Assembly: GCA_026397175.1 (NCBI GenBank)
Contig: JAPLVK010000014.1
Coordinates: 1-50,341 of the forward strand
From: Candidatus Berkelbacteria bacterium
GTDB taxonomy: Bacteria > Patescibacteriota > UBA1384 > DTJR01
DNA: 50,341 nt
Reading direction: 5' to 3'
This document shows positions 1-6,783 of this stretch, piece by piece. A program made the translations under genes and the position numbers. Every line of letters begins with the position of its first letter. The first letter of the stretch is position 1. The notes under the pieces are model-generated. The model was not told the origin of the DNA. It did not search any database and saw nothing but the letters and a program-made list of their open reading frames with translations.

Positions 1-97
1 ATACCTGATGATAAGGAGTAAAACAAAATACATTAGAACCTGTCCCGAGTATGTCCGAGGGATCGTCAAAAATGTTACCGAAAAGTTTATAAAATAG
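1..97 (+). CDS. possible 3' end of an unidentified gene entering from the left
   Basis: The frame starting at base 2 stays open for 31 codons and stops at TAG 95-97; the other two forward frames stop within the first 30 bases. The basic residues near the end (IRSKTKYIR, then a C-terminal VTEKFIK) could belong to a real protein. Thirty open codons are weak evidence in themselves and the family is not recognisable. Confidence 0.25.
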   Translation, partial: YLMIRSKTKYIRTCPEYVRGIVKNVTEKFIK

Positions 98-318
98 CGC
101 TGCTGAATTGCCTTACAGGTTTATTTGCCGACAGGCCCACTCGGCCTCTCCTGCGAGATTTTACAGGTACATTATTTTTTAAATTTGCGCCTGTGCTAAG
201 TGTAGTAAGAAGTGTCCTCACTCCGAGATGTTAGGTGCAAGGAGGGGAAATCACCCAATCAGAGCTCGTTGTGAGGACACTTCCTCCTACTATGTTCTTC
301 CTATTGTCGGAAGAATTT

Positions 319-347
319 ATAGTACCATATTTGTTGCAGTTTGTCAA
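319..347 (-). promoter_or_regulatory. minus-strand sigma70-type promoter
   Basis: On the minus strand TTGACA (347-342) is followed after exactly 17 bases by TACTAT (324-319). Transcription would start near 312 and run leftward through the hairpin at 290-202. No protein gene follows in the window, so it may drive a small RNA or a gene beyond the left edge. Confidence 0.5.
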
Positions 348-360
348 TACCCATACAACA

Positions 361-388
361 AAAAACCCTCCGTTAGGAGGATTTTTTG
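361..388. terminator. intrinsic terminator, usable in both directions
   Basis: CCTCC (367-371), loop GTTA and GGAGG (376-380) form a 5-bp GC stem followed by ATTTTTT. A run of A on the left gives the matching U-run for minus-strand transcripts. Confidence 0.7.
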
Positions 389-453
389 TGAGCTGGGTGA
401 CTTCCCCTCTCGTGAACTCACTGAACCAACTTTTTTTATGCTTGTCAATCGCG

Positions 454-491
454 AAAAAAACCCGAACAAATCGGGCATTTTGTTTATTTTT
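454..491. terminator. intrinsic terminator upstream of dprA
   Basis: CCCGA (461-465), loop ACAAA and TCGGG (471-475) are followed by CATTTTGTTTATTTTT, and preceded by seven A residues that would act as the U-run on the minus strand. Confidence 0.6.
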
Positions 492-550
492 CACAACCCT
501 GGCCTTTTGTATTTCTTTTGAAATTGCTCTATTTGCTCTACAATATAATT

Positions 551-1597
551 ATGAAAATTACCGAAGCCATTATCCGCCTCTCTGCAAACATTGATTTAAA
601 TTCAAAAATCATTGCCGAATTTATTAAGGTAAATCGTTCAAAGGACTCTCTTTCAAAAAAAATCATTTACCCCACCAGTAAAGAAGAACAGTTCAAAAAA
701 TCGCTTTTTGGTCTTGATATAAACACGATTTTGAAGAAAATTAAAAACACAGACACCAGACCTATTTTCTTTTCCGAAAAAAACTATCCGGAATTGCTTA
801 AAAAAATCCCTGATCTGCCGGCGGTTTTGTATTGTCGCGGAAACATAAAACTTTTAGATGAGAAATATTTGGTTGCTCTGGTTGGATCAAGAAAAGCGAC
901 TTCTTATGGCCTGCGCCAGACGGCTAAAATTGCGCACGAGCTTTCAGATCAAGGCATTGTAATTGTTTCCGGTCTGGCTTTTGGGATTGACGCCACTGCT
1001 CATCAGGCGACGCTCGAAGCGCAAGGTAAAACAATCGCTGTTTTGGGCACAGCCATCAATACGATGTATCCGGTCAACAACGAACCGTTAGCCCGAAAAA
1101 TATTAAAATCGGATGGTCTGATTATTTCTGAATTCCCGCCGGATTATCCGACTTTTAAATATAATTTTCCGATGCGAAATCGCATAATCGCAGGACTGTC
1201 TTGTGCCACGGTTGTGACCGAGGCCGCGGAAAAATCGGGCGCTTTAATTACAGCAGGACTAGCCCTTGAATATAATCGCGATGTTTATTCTTTGCCCGCG
1301 GATGTTGACCGATTTTCGGCCCGAGGAACGAACATTTTGCTTTTGCAAGGCGCCACACCTTTGCTTTCCCCAAAACAAATTTTAAATGATCTAGGCCTTT
1401 CTAATTTTCAAAATCAAGTTAAAATTGATAAAGATCAATCAAAGGTCTTGGATGCTCTGTCTGAAGGCCAAAGTGGTTTTGATAAAATTCTAAAAGACAC
1501 CAAATTGACCGCGCCGCATCTTAATGTTATTTTGCTGGAGCTTGAAATGAAAGCACTAATTAAGCAAATTGGTGGCGGTGTATATATAAAATGTTGA
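551..1597 (+). CDS. dprA: DNA-processing protein DprA (Smf)
   Basis: DprA binds incoming single-stranded DNA and loads RecA during natural transformation. The 348-residue product carries the Rossmann-like DprA core: VGSRKAT at about 111-117, SGLAFGID at 140-147, then FPMRNRIIAGLS and EKSGALITAGLA, with a C-terminal winged-helix-like tail from about residue 285. I chose ATG 551 rather than an upstream in-frame TTG at 518 because the homologous region starts later and TATAAT at 544-549 lies between the two. There is no Shine-Dalgarno site. Length is normal for the family. It is followed by topA after 34 bases, a dprA-topA order seen in many bacteria. Competence use in this organism is inference. 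Confidence 0.95.
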   Translation: MKITEAIIRLSANIDLNSKIIAEFIKVNRSKDSLSKKIIYPTSKEEQFKKSLFGLDINTILKKIKNTDTRPIFFSEKNYPELLKKIPDLPAVLYCRGNIKLLDEKYLVALVGSRKATSYGLRQTAKIAHELSDQGIVIVSGLAFGIDATAHQATLEAQGKTIAVLGTAINTMYPVNNEPLARKILKSDGLIISEFPPDYPTFKYNFPMRNRIIAGLSCATVVTEAAEKSGALITAGLALEYNRDVYSLPADVDRFSARGTNILLLQGATPLLSPKQILNDLGLSNFQNQVKIDKDQSKVLDALSEGQSGFDKILKDTKLTAPHLNVILLELEMKALIKQIGGGVYIKC

Positions 1598-1621
1598 CAC
1601 TGTGATTTTTTAAAGTAATAT
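1594..1621 (+). promoter_or_regulatory. topA promoter overlapping the dprA stop codon
   Basis: TTGACA (1594-1599), a 16-base spacer and TAATAT (1616-1621). The predicted start, about 1628, is only a few bases before ATG 1632, leaving no room for a ribosome binding site. Confidence 0.6.
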
Positions 1622-1631
1622 TTATTCCCGT

Positions 1632-3611
1632 ATGAATAAAGCATTAGTCATCGTAGAGTCGCCCGCAAAGGCGCAAACAATTAACAAATATTTAGGCAAC
1701 AATTATTTTGTTACCGCTTCATATGGGCATGTGCGTGATTTACCGTCATCTAAACTTGCGGTTGATGTCGAAAATAATTTTGAGCCGACATATATCATTC
1801 CGACAAAAAGCAAAAGAACGGTAACAAATTTAAAAAAATTAGCCAAAGATGCCGACTCGATTTATCTGGCGACTGACCTTGATCGCGAAGGAGAAGCCAT
1901 CGCCTGGCATGTAGCCGTCGCCATCAGTCCGGCAAATTCGAAATTCGAAATTCATAATTCAAAATTCAAACGCATCACCTTTTCGGAAATCACCAAAGAA
2001 GCGATAACTGAAGCAGTTAGTAAACCCAGAGATCTCAACATGGAATTAGTTGATGCCCAGCAAGCCCGCCGTGTGATTGATCGTTTGGTCGGATATAATT
2101 TGAGTCCGCTTCTATGGAAAAAGGTTTATAAAGGGCTTTCGGCCGGAAGAGTGCAATCGGTCGCGCTTCGATTGGTTGTGGAAAAAGAGCGCGAAATTCA
2201 GGGTTTTAAACCGAAGGAATACTGGGACATTATTGCAAAGTTTGAAAAAGACAAAATACAATTTGAAACACGCTTGGTAGAAGAGGCGGGGAAAAAAGTT
2301 GACAAATTAACCGTAAAAACCCAAAAACAGGCCGAAGAGATAATAGTAAAACTTGAAAAAGGAAAATACGAGGTCTTGTCGGTTGACGAGAAAACCGAAA
2401 ACCGATATCCATATGCTCCTTTTACCACCTCAACTTTGCAGCAGGAAGCGGGAAACCGCCTCGGGTTTTCGTCAAAACAAACCATGCGACTGGCGCAATC
2501 ACTTTACGAGGCGGGCTACATTACTTACATGAGAACGGATTCAGTTAATATTTCATCATCGGCTGTTCAAAATATCAGAAAATTTATATCGGCAAATTTT
2601 AAAGATGCGCTGCCGGATGCGCCAAGGGTTTATAAAACAAAGTCGAAAAATGCGCAAGAGGCGCATGAGGCAATTAGGCCGGCGGATGTATCGTTATCGG
2701 CAGATAAACTGACAGGGCAAGACGAAAGAGCGGCCAAGCTTTACGACTTAATTTGGCGAAGAGCGATTGCTTCACAAATGAAAGAAGCGGTTTTAGATAT
2801 TATCGAACTCAAAGTTAAAAATGCCGATTATGTTTTTGCCGGCCGCGGCCAATCAATAAAATTTAAGGGTTGGTTGGAGCTATATCCGGAAAAAATTACC
2901 CAAATGTCGTTGCCAAAATTATCAATTGGCGAGATTTTGAAATTAATCGAGCTCAAGAAAGATCAACACTTCACCGAACCGCCTGCCAGATATTCGGAAG
3001 CAACTTTGGTTAAAGCGCTTGAAGAAAAGGGGATTGGGCGACCGTCAACTTACGCTCCGACAATCTCTACCATCCAAGATCGCGGATATGTTATAAAGCA
3101 AAGCGGCCGGCTAATTCCCGAAAAAGTTGGATTTATTGTCTGTGACATTTTAGTCAAAAATTTTTCCAATATTGTTGATTATGATTTTACGGCGCAAGTC
3201 GAAGAAAAGCTCGATAGTATCGCCGAAGGAAAAATAAAATGGCAAGAAGTGGTTCGCGAAATTTATGAGCCATTTAAAAAAGAGCTTGATGCAAAATCGG
3301 ACTCAATCGAGAAAACAGATATGGACGAAAAGCTCGAGGAAAAATGCCCGGATTGTGACAAAAACCTTATTATCAAACAAACTCGACATGGAAAATTTAT
3401 CGGCTGTACCGGATTTCCGGATTGCCGGTACACTAGAAGTTTTGTTGATCCTAAAACACAAGAAAAAATTGATGCCGCAAACGAAGCGATTAAGGGTCGA
3501 AAATGTCCAAAATGCGGCAGCGATTTAAAAATTGCTTCGGGGCGATATGGTCCCTTTATCGGCTGTTCAGCTTATCCGAAATGCAAGTATATTGAGAGAA
3601 TACAGAAATAA
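1632..3611 (+). CDS. topA: DNA topoisomerase I (type IA)
   Basis: This enzyme relaxes negative supercoils by transient cleavage of one strand. The 659-residue protein has an N-terminal Toprim domain (ALVIVESPAKA at 4-14; metal-binding DLDRE at 82-86), the type IA core with catalytic Tyr299 in the motif YITYMRTDS, and two C-terminal C4 zinc ribbons (the CPDC and CPKC motifs, each closed by a CxxxPxC-type pair), fewer than in E. coli. An unusual stretch of about 12 residues at 101-112 (NSKFEIHNSKFK region) is encoded by five tandem 7-nt repeats and interrupts the Toprim domain shortly after the DxDxE motif; it is probably an inserted repeat. Transcribed from its own promoter inside the end of dprA. 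Confidence 0.97.
   Translation: MNKALVIVESPAKAQTINKYLGNNYFVTASYGHVRDLPSSKLAVDVENNFEPTYIIPTKSKRTVTNLKKLAKDADSIYLATDLDREGEAIAWHVAVAISPANSKFEIHNSKFKRITFSEITKEAITEAVSKPRDLNMELVDAQQARRVIDRLVGYNLSPLLWKKVYKGLSAGRVQSVALRLVVEKEREIQGFKPKEYWDIIAKFEKDKIQFETRLVEEAGKKVDKLTVKTQKQAEEIIVKLEKGKYEVLSVDEKTENRYPYAPFTTSTLQQEAGNRLGFSSKQTMRLAQSLYEAGYITYMRTDSVNISSSAVQNIRKFISANFKDALPDAPRVYKTKSKNAQEAHEAIRPADVSLSADKLTGQDERAAKLYDLIWRRAIASQMKEAVLDIIELKVKNADYVFAGRGQSIKFKGWLELYPEKITQMSLPKLSIGEILKLIELKKDQHFTEPPARYSEATLVKALEEKGIGRPSTYAPTISTIQDRGYVIKQSGRLIPEKVGFIVCDILVKNFSNIVDYDFTAQVEEKLDSIAEGKIKWQEVVREIYEPFKKELDAKSDSIEKTDMDEKLEEKCPDCDKNLIIKQTRHGKFIGCTGFPDCRYTRSFVDPKTQEKIDAANEAIKGRKCPKCGSDLKIASGRYGPFIGCSAYPKCKYIERIQK
1934..1968 (+). 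repeat. five tandem 7-nt repeats inside topA
   Basis: Units AAATTCG, AAATTCG, AAATTCA, TAATTCA and AAATTCA lie end to end. Because 7 is not a multiple of 3, gain or loss of a unit shifts the topA frame. Confidence 0.85.
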
Positions 3612-3617
3612 TTTTCC

Positions 3618-3688
3618 CTGCCTGCCGGCAGGCAGGAATTATCAATTTTCCCGCCTGCAAAAGCTATGCTTTAGCATTGCGGGCAGGC
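3618..3688. repeat. palindromic elements after topA
   Basis: A perfect palindrome CCTGCCTGCCGGCAGGCAGG lies at 3618-3637. A second hairpin at 3650-3688 begins CCCGCCTGC, has the inner arms AAAGCTA/TTTAGC and ends GCGGGCAGGC; a close copy lies at 23030-23070. They may act as a transcription stop or mRNA stabiliser for topA, but the recurrence marks them as a dispersed repeat family. Confidence 0.75.
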
Positions 3689-3772
3689 AATATTTATCAT
3701 TCAATTTAAAAATTATAAAATTGAAAATTAAATGAAAATTGTAAATTGATAAATATTGATAAATATTAAGTT

Positions 3773-4375
3773 ATGTCTAAACTTCCCAAACCCATAAGAT
3801 CTGCGATAGAAGAATTATCCCGCTTGCCCGGCATCGGGCCAAAATCGGCGGCTCGGATTGTTTTTTATCTTTTGTCAAAATCAGAAAATTCAAGCGCCGG
3901 ACTAGGCGAAGCGATTTTAAAACTTAAGCAGGGGCTAACAATTTGCTCCGTCTGTTTTAACTGGACGGAATCGGACCCTTGCGAAATATGTTTGGCACAA
4001 GATCGTGACGAAGAAGTGATTTGTATTGTCGAGGAGCCGCTTGATGTAATTGCGCTCGATCGCGCCGGATTTAAAGGAAAGTATCATGTTATCGGCGGAG
4101 CGATTTCGCCAATTTCAGGAATTGGACCTGATGATTTAAGAATTGCAGAAGTTATCAAACGAGTTAAAGAAAATTCTGATAAAATAAAAGAAGTCATCTT
4201 GGCGACCAATCCATCGCTTGAGGGCGAGGCGACAGCTGTCTATATTGACGAGAGAATTAAGCCATTTGGTATAAAAGTAACGCGTCTGGCACGAGGTCTG
4301 CCGGTTGGGGGAGATCTAGAATATGCTGACGATTTAACCTTATCAAGATCACTTGAAGGGAGAGGAGAATTGTGA
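3773..4375 (+). CDS. recR: recombination mediator RecR
   Basis: RecR works with RecO/RecF to load RecA at gapped DNA. The 200-residue protein has the helix-hairpin-helix LPGIGPKSAARIVFYLL (18-34), a C4 zinc motif (C58, C61, C70, C73), and a Toprim domain (CIVEEP, then ATNPSLEGEATAVYI) ending in the conserved LARGLPVGGDLEYAD. Full length. There is no clear ribosome binding site. The upstream 85 bases are very AT-rich with two copies of TTGATAAATA. The stop overlaps the next gene by 4 bases (GTGA). Confidence 0.97.
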   Translation: MSKLPKPIRSAIEELSRLPGIGPKSAARIVFYLLSKSENSSAGLGEAILKLKQGLTICSVCFNWTESDPCEICLAQDRDEEVICIVEEPLDVIALDRAGFKGKYHVIGGAISPISGIGPDDLRIAEVIKRVKENSDKIKEVILATNPSLEGEATAVYIDERIKPFGIKVTRLARGLPVGGDLEYADDLTLSRSLEGRGEL

Positions 4376-4623
4376 TAACAAAACAAGAACCGGATTTACA
4401 AGATGGGAACTTGGATGAAATGCGATTTTGTCCGAGTTGCGGACACGAAGGGCATGATATAATTTGTCCCTCGTGCAACGAAAAAACAGAATCACTTGCC
4501 GCTGAAGTTGATAAATTGGCGCAATCCGAAAAAGAAGATAAAAACAAGGATTTGACGGAAATTGACACTCCGGTTAGCTTGGAAGAAGAAGCGGAGGAAG
4601 AAGAGAAAAATACGAGTTCATAA
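4372..4623 (+). CDS. small zinc-ribbon protein with acidic tail
   Basis: An 83-residue protein starting with GTG 4372, preceded by the ribosome binding site AGAGGAG (4361-4367) and overlapping the recR stop by 4 bases, which suggests translational coupling. It contains one CxxC...CxxC pair (CPSCGHEG...CPSCNEK, about 18-36), expected to bind zinc, and an acidic, probably unstructured C-terminus rich in Glu. I do not recognise a family. The position after recR hints at a role with nucleic acids, but this is only inference. Confidence 0.75.
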   Translation: MITKQEPDLQDGNLDEMRFCPSCGHEGHDIICPSCNEKTESLAAEVDKLAQSEKEDKNKDLTEIDTPVSLEEEAEEEEKNTSS

Positions 4624-4671
4624 AGTAGAATGTTCATAAAGTTAAAGATTTTTATTAAATGTTTTAGTATC

Positions 4672-4713
4672 ACTTTACGAACTTTAAAAACTTTATAAAC
4701 TTTACAAACTTGA
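4672..4713 (+). repeat. four 9-nt tandem repeats abutting the cysS start
   Basis: ACTTTACGA, ACTTTAAAA, ACTTTATAA and ACTTTACAA run from 4672 to 4707, followed by the partial unit ACTTGA directly before ATG 4714. No Shine-Dalgarno site is visible, so this AT-rich array is the whole immediate upstream region of cysS. Confidence 0.75.
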
Positions 4714-6141
4714 ATGTTTATATTTAATACCCTAACTCGCCAAAAGGAAGAAATTAAGCCGATTGAAGGTGACACGATTCGCATTTATTCCTGCGGTTTG
4801 ACGGTTTATGACTACGCCCATATCGACAATTTGCGCAAATATATTTTCGACGATCTCCTAAAACGCGCACTTATTTACTTTGGCTACAAAGTGAAGCATG
4901 TGATGAATATAACCGATGTCGGGCATCTGACTTCGGATGAAGATGAGGGCGAAGACAAGATCGAAAAAGGGGCAACTCGTGAGGGCAAGTCTGCCTATGA
5001 AATTGCTAAGTTTTATGAAAAGGCATTTGTGGAGGATTTGAAGAAATTAAATATCTTATTGGCCGACGAAATGCCGCGCGCAACAGAAAATATTAAAGAG
5101 CAGATTGATCTTATAAAAAAACTCGAAGAAAAGGGCTTTACATATAAAACATCGGACGGAATTTATTTTGATACTTCAAAATTAAGCGATTATGGCAAAC
5201 TGGCGCGACTCGATATCGAAAATTTAAAAGAGGGGATTCGGGTCGAAAAAAATCCCGAGAAAAAAAACCCAACAGATTTCGCGCTGTGGAAATTGAGCGT
5301 CCCGAAAGGCGGTCATCCTGAGGCGATAGCCGAAGGATCTCCCGCGAATGCGGGCCAATCTGTCATTGCGAGCGGAGCGAAGCAATCTAGGCGCCAAATG
5401 GAATGGCCCTCCCCGTGGGGAGTTGGTTTTCCCGGCTGGCATCTTGAATGCTCGGCGATGTCCACCAAATTTTTAGGTCAGCCGTTTGAAATTCATACCG
5501 GAGGCGTTGATCATATTCCGGTTCACCACACCAACGAAATTGCCCAATCCGAAGCAGCGTTTGATAAACCCCTTGCAAAATATTGGGTTCACAGCGAGCA
5601 TCTTTTGGAAGATGGCCATAAAATGGCCAAATCCGCTGGCCACTTTATTCGCTTGCAGGATTTGGAGGAAAAGGGCTACTCACCGCTCGATTTTAGATAT
5701 CTGTGTCTCTCGGCAAAATACCGCTCAAAGCTAGATTTTTCCTATAAATCTCTCGGTGCTGCCAAAGTCGCCCGCCGCAAAATCAACGACGCCTATAATT
5801 TAGCCAAACCTTCTACCACCAAACTCCACCCGGCGGGTGGAGTTTGGTCAAAGGGTTGTGACCAAGCCCTCTCCGATGATCTCGACACTCCTCGCGCATT
5901 GGCTTTTATCTTTGATAACCTATCAAAATTCTCTAAAGAAAATTTCGAAAAGATGGACGAAGTTCTGGCGATTTTGGAAAAATTCACGGTGCCGGAAGAG
6001 GTTGAAAAGCTTGTGGCGGATCGTCAAAAAGCGCGCGACCAAAAAGATTTCAAGAAATCCGACGAAATCAGATCTCAAATCAAAAAAAAGGGCTTCTTGG
6101 TTGAAGACTCGGTTGGTGGAACAAAAATAATCCGAATTTGA
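4714..6141 (+). CDS. cysS: cysteinyl-tRNA synthetase carrying two repeat insertions
   Basis: Charges tRNA-Cys. The 475-residue protein has the zinc ligand Cys27 (YSCGLTVYD), a HIGH-like motif HIDN (36-39), the conserved GWHLECSAM and HHTNEIAQSEA zinc/active-site segments, and a KMSKS motif in the form HKMAKS (302-307). Two parts look foreign: residues about 200-230 (from GGHPEAIAEG to the VIASGAKQS segment) are encoded by dispersed palindromic repeat sequence inserted between the catalytic segments, and residues about 369-379 (TTKLHPAGGVW) are encoded by a perfect hairpin. Both keep the frame. The rest aligns with ordinary CysRS, so the gene is probably functional. The last codons end at TGA, followed immediately by the next promoter. 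Confidence 0.96.
   Translation: MFIFNTLTRQKEEIKPIEGDTIRIYSCGLTVYDYAHIDNLRKYIFDDLLKRALIYFGYKVKHVMNITDVGHLTSDEDEGEDKIEKGATREGKSAYEIAKFYEKAFVEDLKKLNILLADEMPRATENIKEQIDLIKKLEEKGFTYKTSDGIYFDTSKLSDYGKLARLDIENLKEGIRVEKNPEKKNPTDFALWKLSVPKGGHPEAIAEGSPANAGQSVIASGAKQSRRQMEWPSPWGVGFPGWHLECSAMSTKFLGQPFEIHTGGVDHIPVHHTNEIAQSEAAFDKPLAKYWVHSEHLLEDGHKMAKSAGHFIRLQDLEEKGYSPLDFRYLCLSAKYRSKLDFSYKSLGAAKVARRKINDAYNLAKPSTTKLHPAGGVWSKGCDQALSDDLDTPRALAFIFDNLSKFSKENFEKMDEVLAILEKFTVPEEVEKLVADRQKARDQKDFKKSDEIRSQIKKKGFLVEDSVGGTKIIRI
5311..5388 (+). repeat. dispersed palindromic element inside cysS
   Basis: Three repeat modules in a row: a GGTCATCCTGAG...CGAAGGATCT hairpin (5311-5340), CCCGC GAAT GCGGG (5341-5354) and the module beginning GTCATTGCGAG and ending AAGCAATCT (5362-5388). 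The same modules occur between genes at 6615-6730, 7438-7480 and 14508-14532. Confidence 0.85.
5818..5848 (+). repeat. perfect hairpin inside cysS
   Basis: Two 14-base arms (5818-5831, ACCAAACTCCACCC; 5835-5848) separated by GGC pair perfectly. The 31 bases lie at the junction between the anticodon-binding region and the catalytic domain. Confidence 0.85.
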
Positions 6142-6166
6142 CAACACAAGTTTGAGCGATGATAAT
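6138..6166 (+). promoter_or_regulatory. promoter giving a leaderless mRNA
   Basis: TTGACA (6138-6143), exactly 17 bases, GATAAT (6161-6166), then 6 bases to ATG 6173. The -35 box overlaps the cysS stop codon. The predicted transcription start coincides with the A of ATG. Confidence 0.8.
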
Positions 6167-6172
6167 AAAACC

Positions 6173-6559
6173 ATGAAAAAGAAAAAAGAGATCACACTTG
6201 ATGACCTATCTGGCCAAATCGGAGATTTAGCCGAGATAGTGAAATTTGGGTTCGACCAAACCGAAGAACGCTTTCAAACAATAGAAGGAAAATTCGATAA
6301 TCTCGAAGGACGATTTGACGGATTTGAAAAGCGATTCGATGGGTTCGAAAATAGATTTGACGGATTTGAAAAGCAATTTAACGGTCTCGAACAACGCCTT
6401 ATTAAAATTGAGAGTGATATTGTTTGGATAAAAGATGTACTGAAAAATCATGCCTCTATTTTAAAAAATTCACCAGAGGAAAATGCCCGAATGCTTGGCC
6501 GAGTTGATCACCTCGAAAAAGAACTCATTGTTATCAAAAAACACCTCAAGATAGCATAG
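6173..6559 (+). CDS. coiled-coil protein with heptad repeats
   Basis: A 128-residue, soluble, charged protein without signal peptide. Residues about 40-75 are five heptads of the type FDGFEKR, and the whole protein has coiled-coil character. Four of the heptads are also 21-nt repeats at DNA level (6311-6394). I chose ATG 6173 because a complete promoter places the transcript start exactly there; an in-frame TTG at 6152 would lie in the spacer. Similar short heptad proteins are frequent in Patescibacteria and resemble the extended coiled coils of some phage or chemoreceptor-like proteins; function unknown. Confidence 0.8.
   Translation: MKKKKEITLDDLSGQIGDLAEIVKFGFDQTEERFQTIEGKFDNLEGRFDGFEKRFDGFENRFDGFEKQFNGLEQRLIKIESDIVWIKDVLKNHASILKNSPEENARMLGRVDHLEKELIVIKKHLKIA
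6311..6394 (+). repeat. four 21-nt repeats encoding heptads
   Basis: Units start at 6311, 6332, 6353 and 6374; the first and third differ at one base only (CGATTTGACGG... against AGATTTGACGG...). Each encodes one RFDGFEK-like heptad. Confidence 0.85.
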
Positions 6560-6573
6560 CAATTTGGTTTTTG

Positions 6574-6733
6574 CCATCCCGCCTGCCCTGAGCGAGCGAA
6601 GCGAGTCGAATGGGTCATCCCGCATTTAATGCGGGATCCATCAGCATTTGTCATTGCGACCCCGGACTTGATCCGGGGGAAGCAATTCCTCCCTTGTCAT
6701 TTCGACCGAGTACCCGAGCGGAGAAATCTAAAC
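6574..6733. repeat. cluster of dispersed palindromic repeats
   Basis: This 160-base stretch strings together several modules: CCTGAGCGAGCGAAGCGAGT (6588-6607), ATCCCGCATT/AATGCGGGAT (6617-6637), a CATTGCGACCCCGGA...TCCGGGG...GCAAT hairpin (about 6652-6687) and ATTTCGACCGAG...CGGAGAAAT (about 6699-6727). They occupy most of the space between the coiled-coil gene and the NYN gene. Confidence 0.8.
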
Positions 6734-6768
6734 AAAAATTTACAAGCAACTATTGCTTTGCGTTTTTT

Positions 6769-6777
6769 TGCTATAAT
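6769..6777 (+). promoter_or_regulatory. extended -10 promoter, leaderless mRNA
   Basis: TGCTATAAT (6769-6777) is an extended -10 element without a good -35 box at the usual distance. ATG 6784 follows after 6 bases. Confidence 0.7.
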
Positions 6778-6783
6778 AAATTT

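Larger units (their letters stand above)
202..421. ncRNA. candidate structured RNA locus: two hairpins with complementary loops
   Basis: Hairpin A pairs 202-221 with 271-290 (18 of 20 positions), with inner helices 224-227/265-268 and 234-237/252-255. Hairpin B pairs 388-392 with 417-421. The loop of A (241-257, GGAGGGGAAATCACCCA) is complementary to the loop of B (394-410, TGGGTGACTTCCCCTCT) at 16 of 17 positions counting one G-U pair. I could not match it to tmRNA, SRP RNA, RNase P RNA, 6S RNA or a riboswitch consensus that I know. Strand is uncertain: a good minus-strand promoter (319-347) would transcribe hairpin A. Existence of a stable RNA is inference. Confidence 0.4.
98..550. other. 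gene-poor structured region upstream of dprA
   Basis: About 450 bases without a convincing gene. The left part (98-200) shows nothing I recognise apart from a short direct repeat TTACAGGT at about 113 and 161. From 202 on it holds an 18/20-paired stem (202-221 with 271-290), a bidirectional terminator (361-388), a small GTGAG/CTCAC hairpin (388-421) and a second terminator (456-491). Three overlapping open frames here cross these hairpins and lack ribosome binding sites, so I do not call them genes. Confidence 0.6.

Noticed and set aside
202-421. tmRNA, SRP RNA, RNase P RNA, 6S RNA or T-box leader
   Set aside because: No matching consensus segments (T-arm, tetraloop-domain IV, P4 motif or T-box sequence) are visible.
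228-594. Three overlapping open frames of 87-119 codons upstream of dprA
   Set aside because: They run through hairpins and terminators, lack ribosome binding sites, overlap each other on both strands and contain no recognisable domain.
4257-4784. 175-codon minus-strand frame across recR, the zinc-ribbon gene and cysS
   Set aside because: It is antisense to three well-supported genes and shows Ser-rich shadow composition without a domain.
3773-6141. Recoded UGA (genetic code 25)
   Set aside because: recR, cysS and other genes end at TGA at the expected protein ends, and no in-frame TGA lies inside conserved domains.
6610-6783. N-terminal extension of the NYN protein
   Set aside because: It would translate dispersed palindromic repeats; a promoter lies immediately before ATG 6784.
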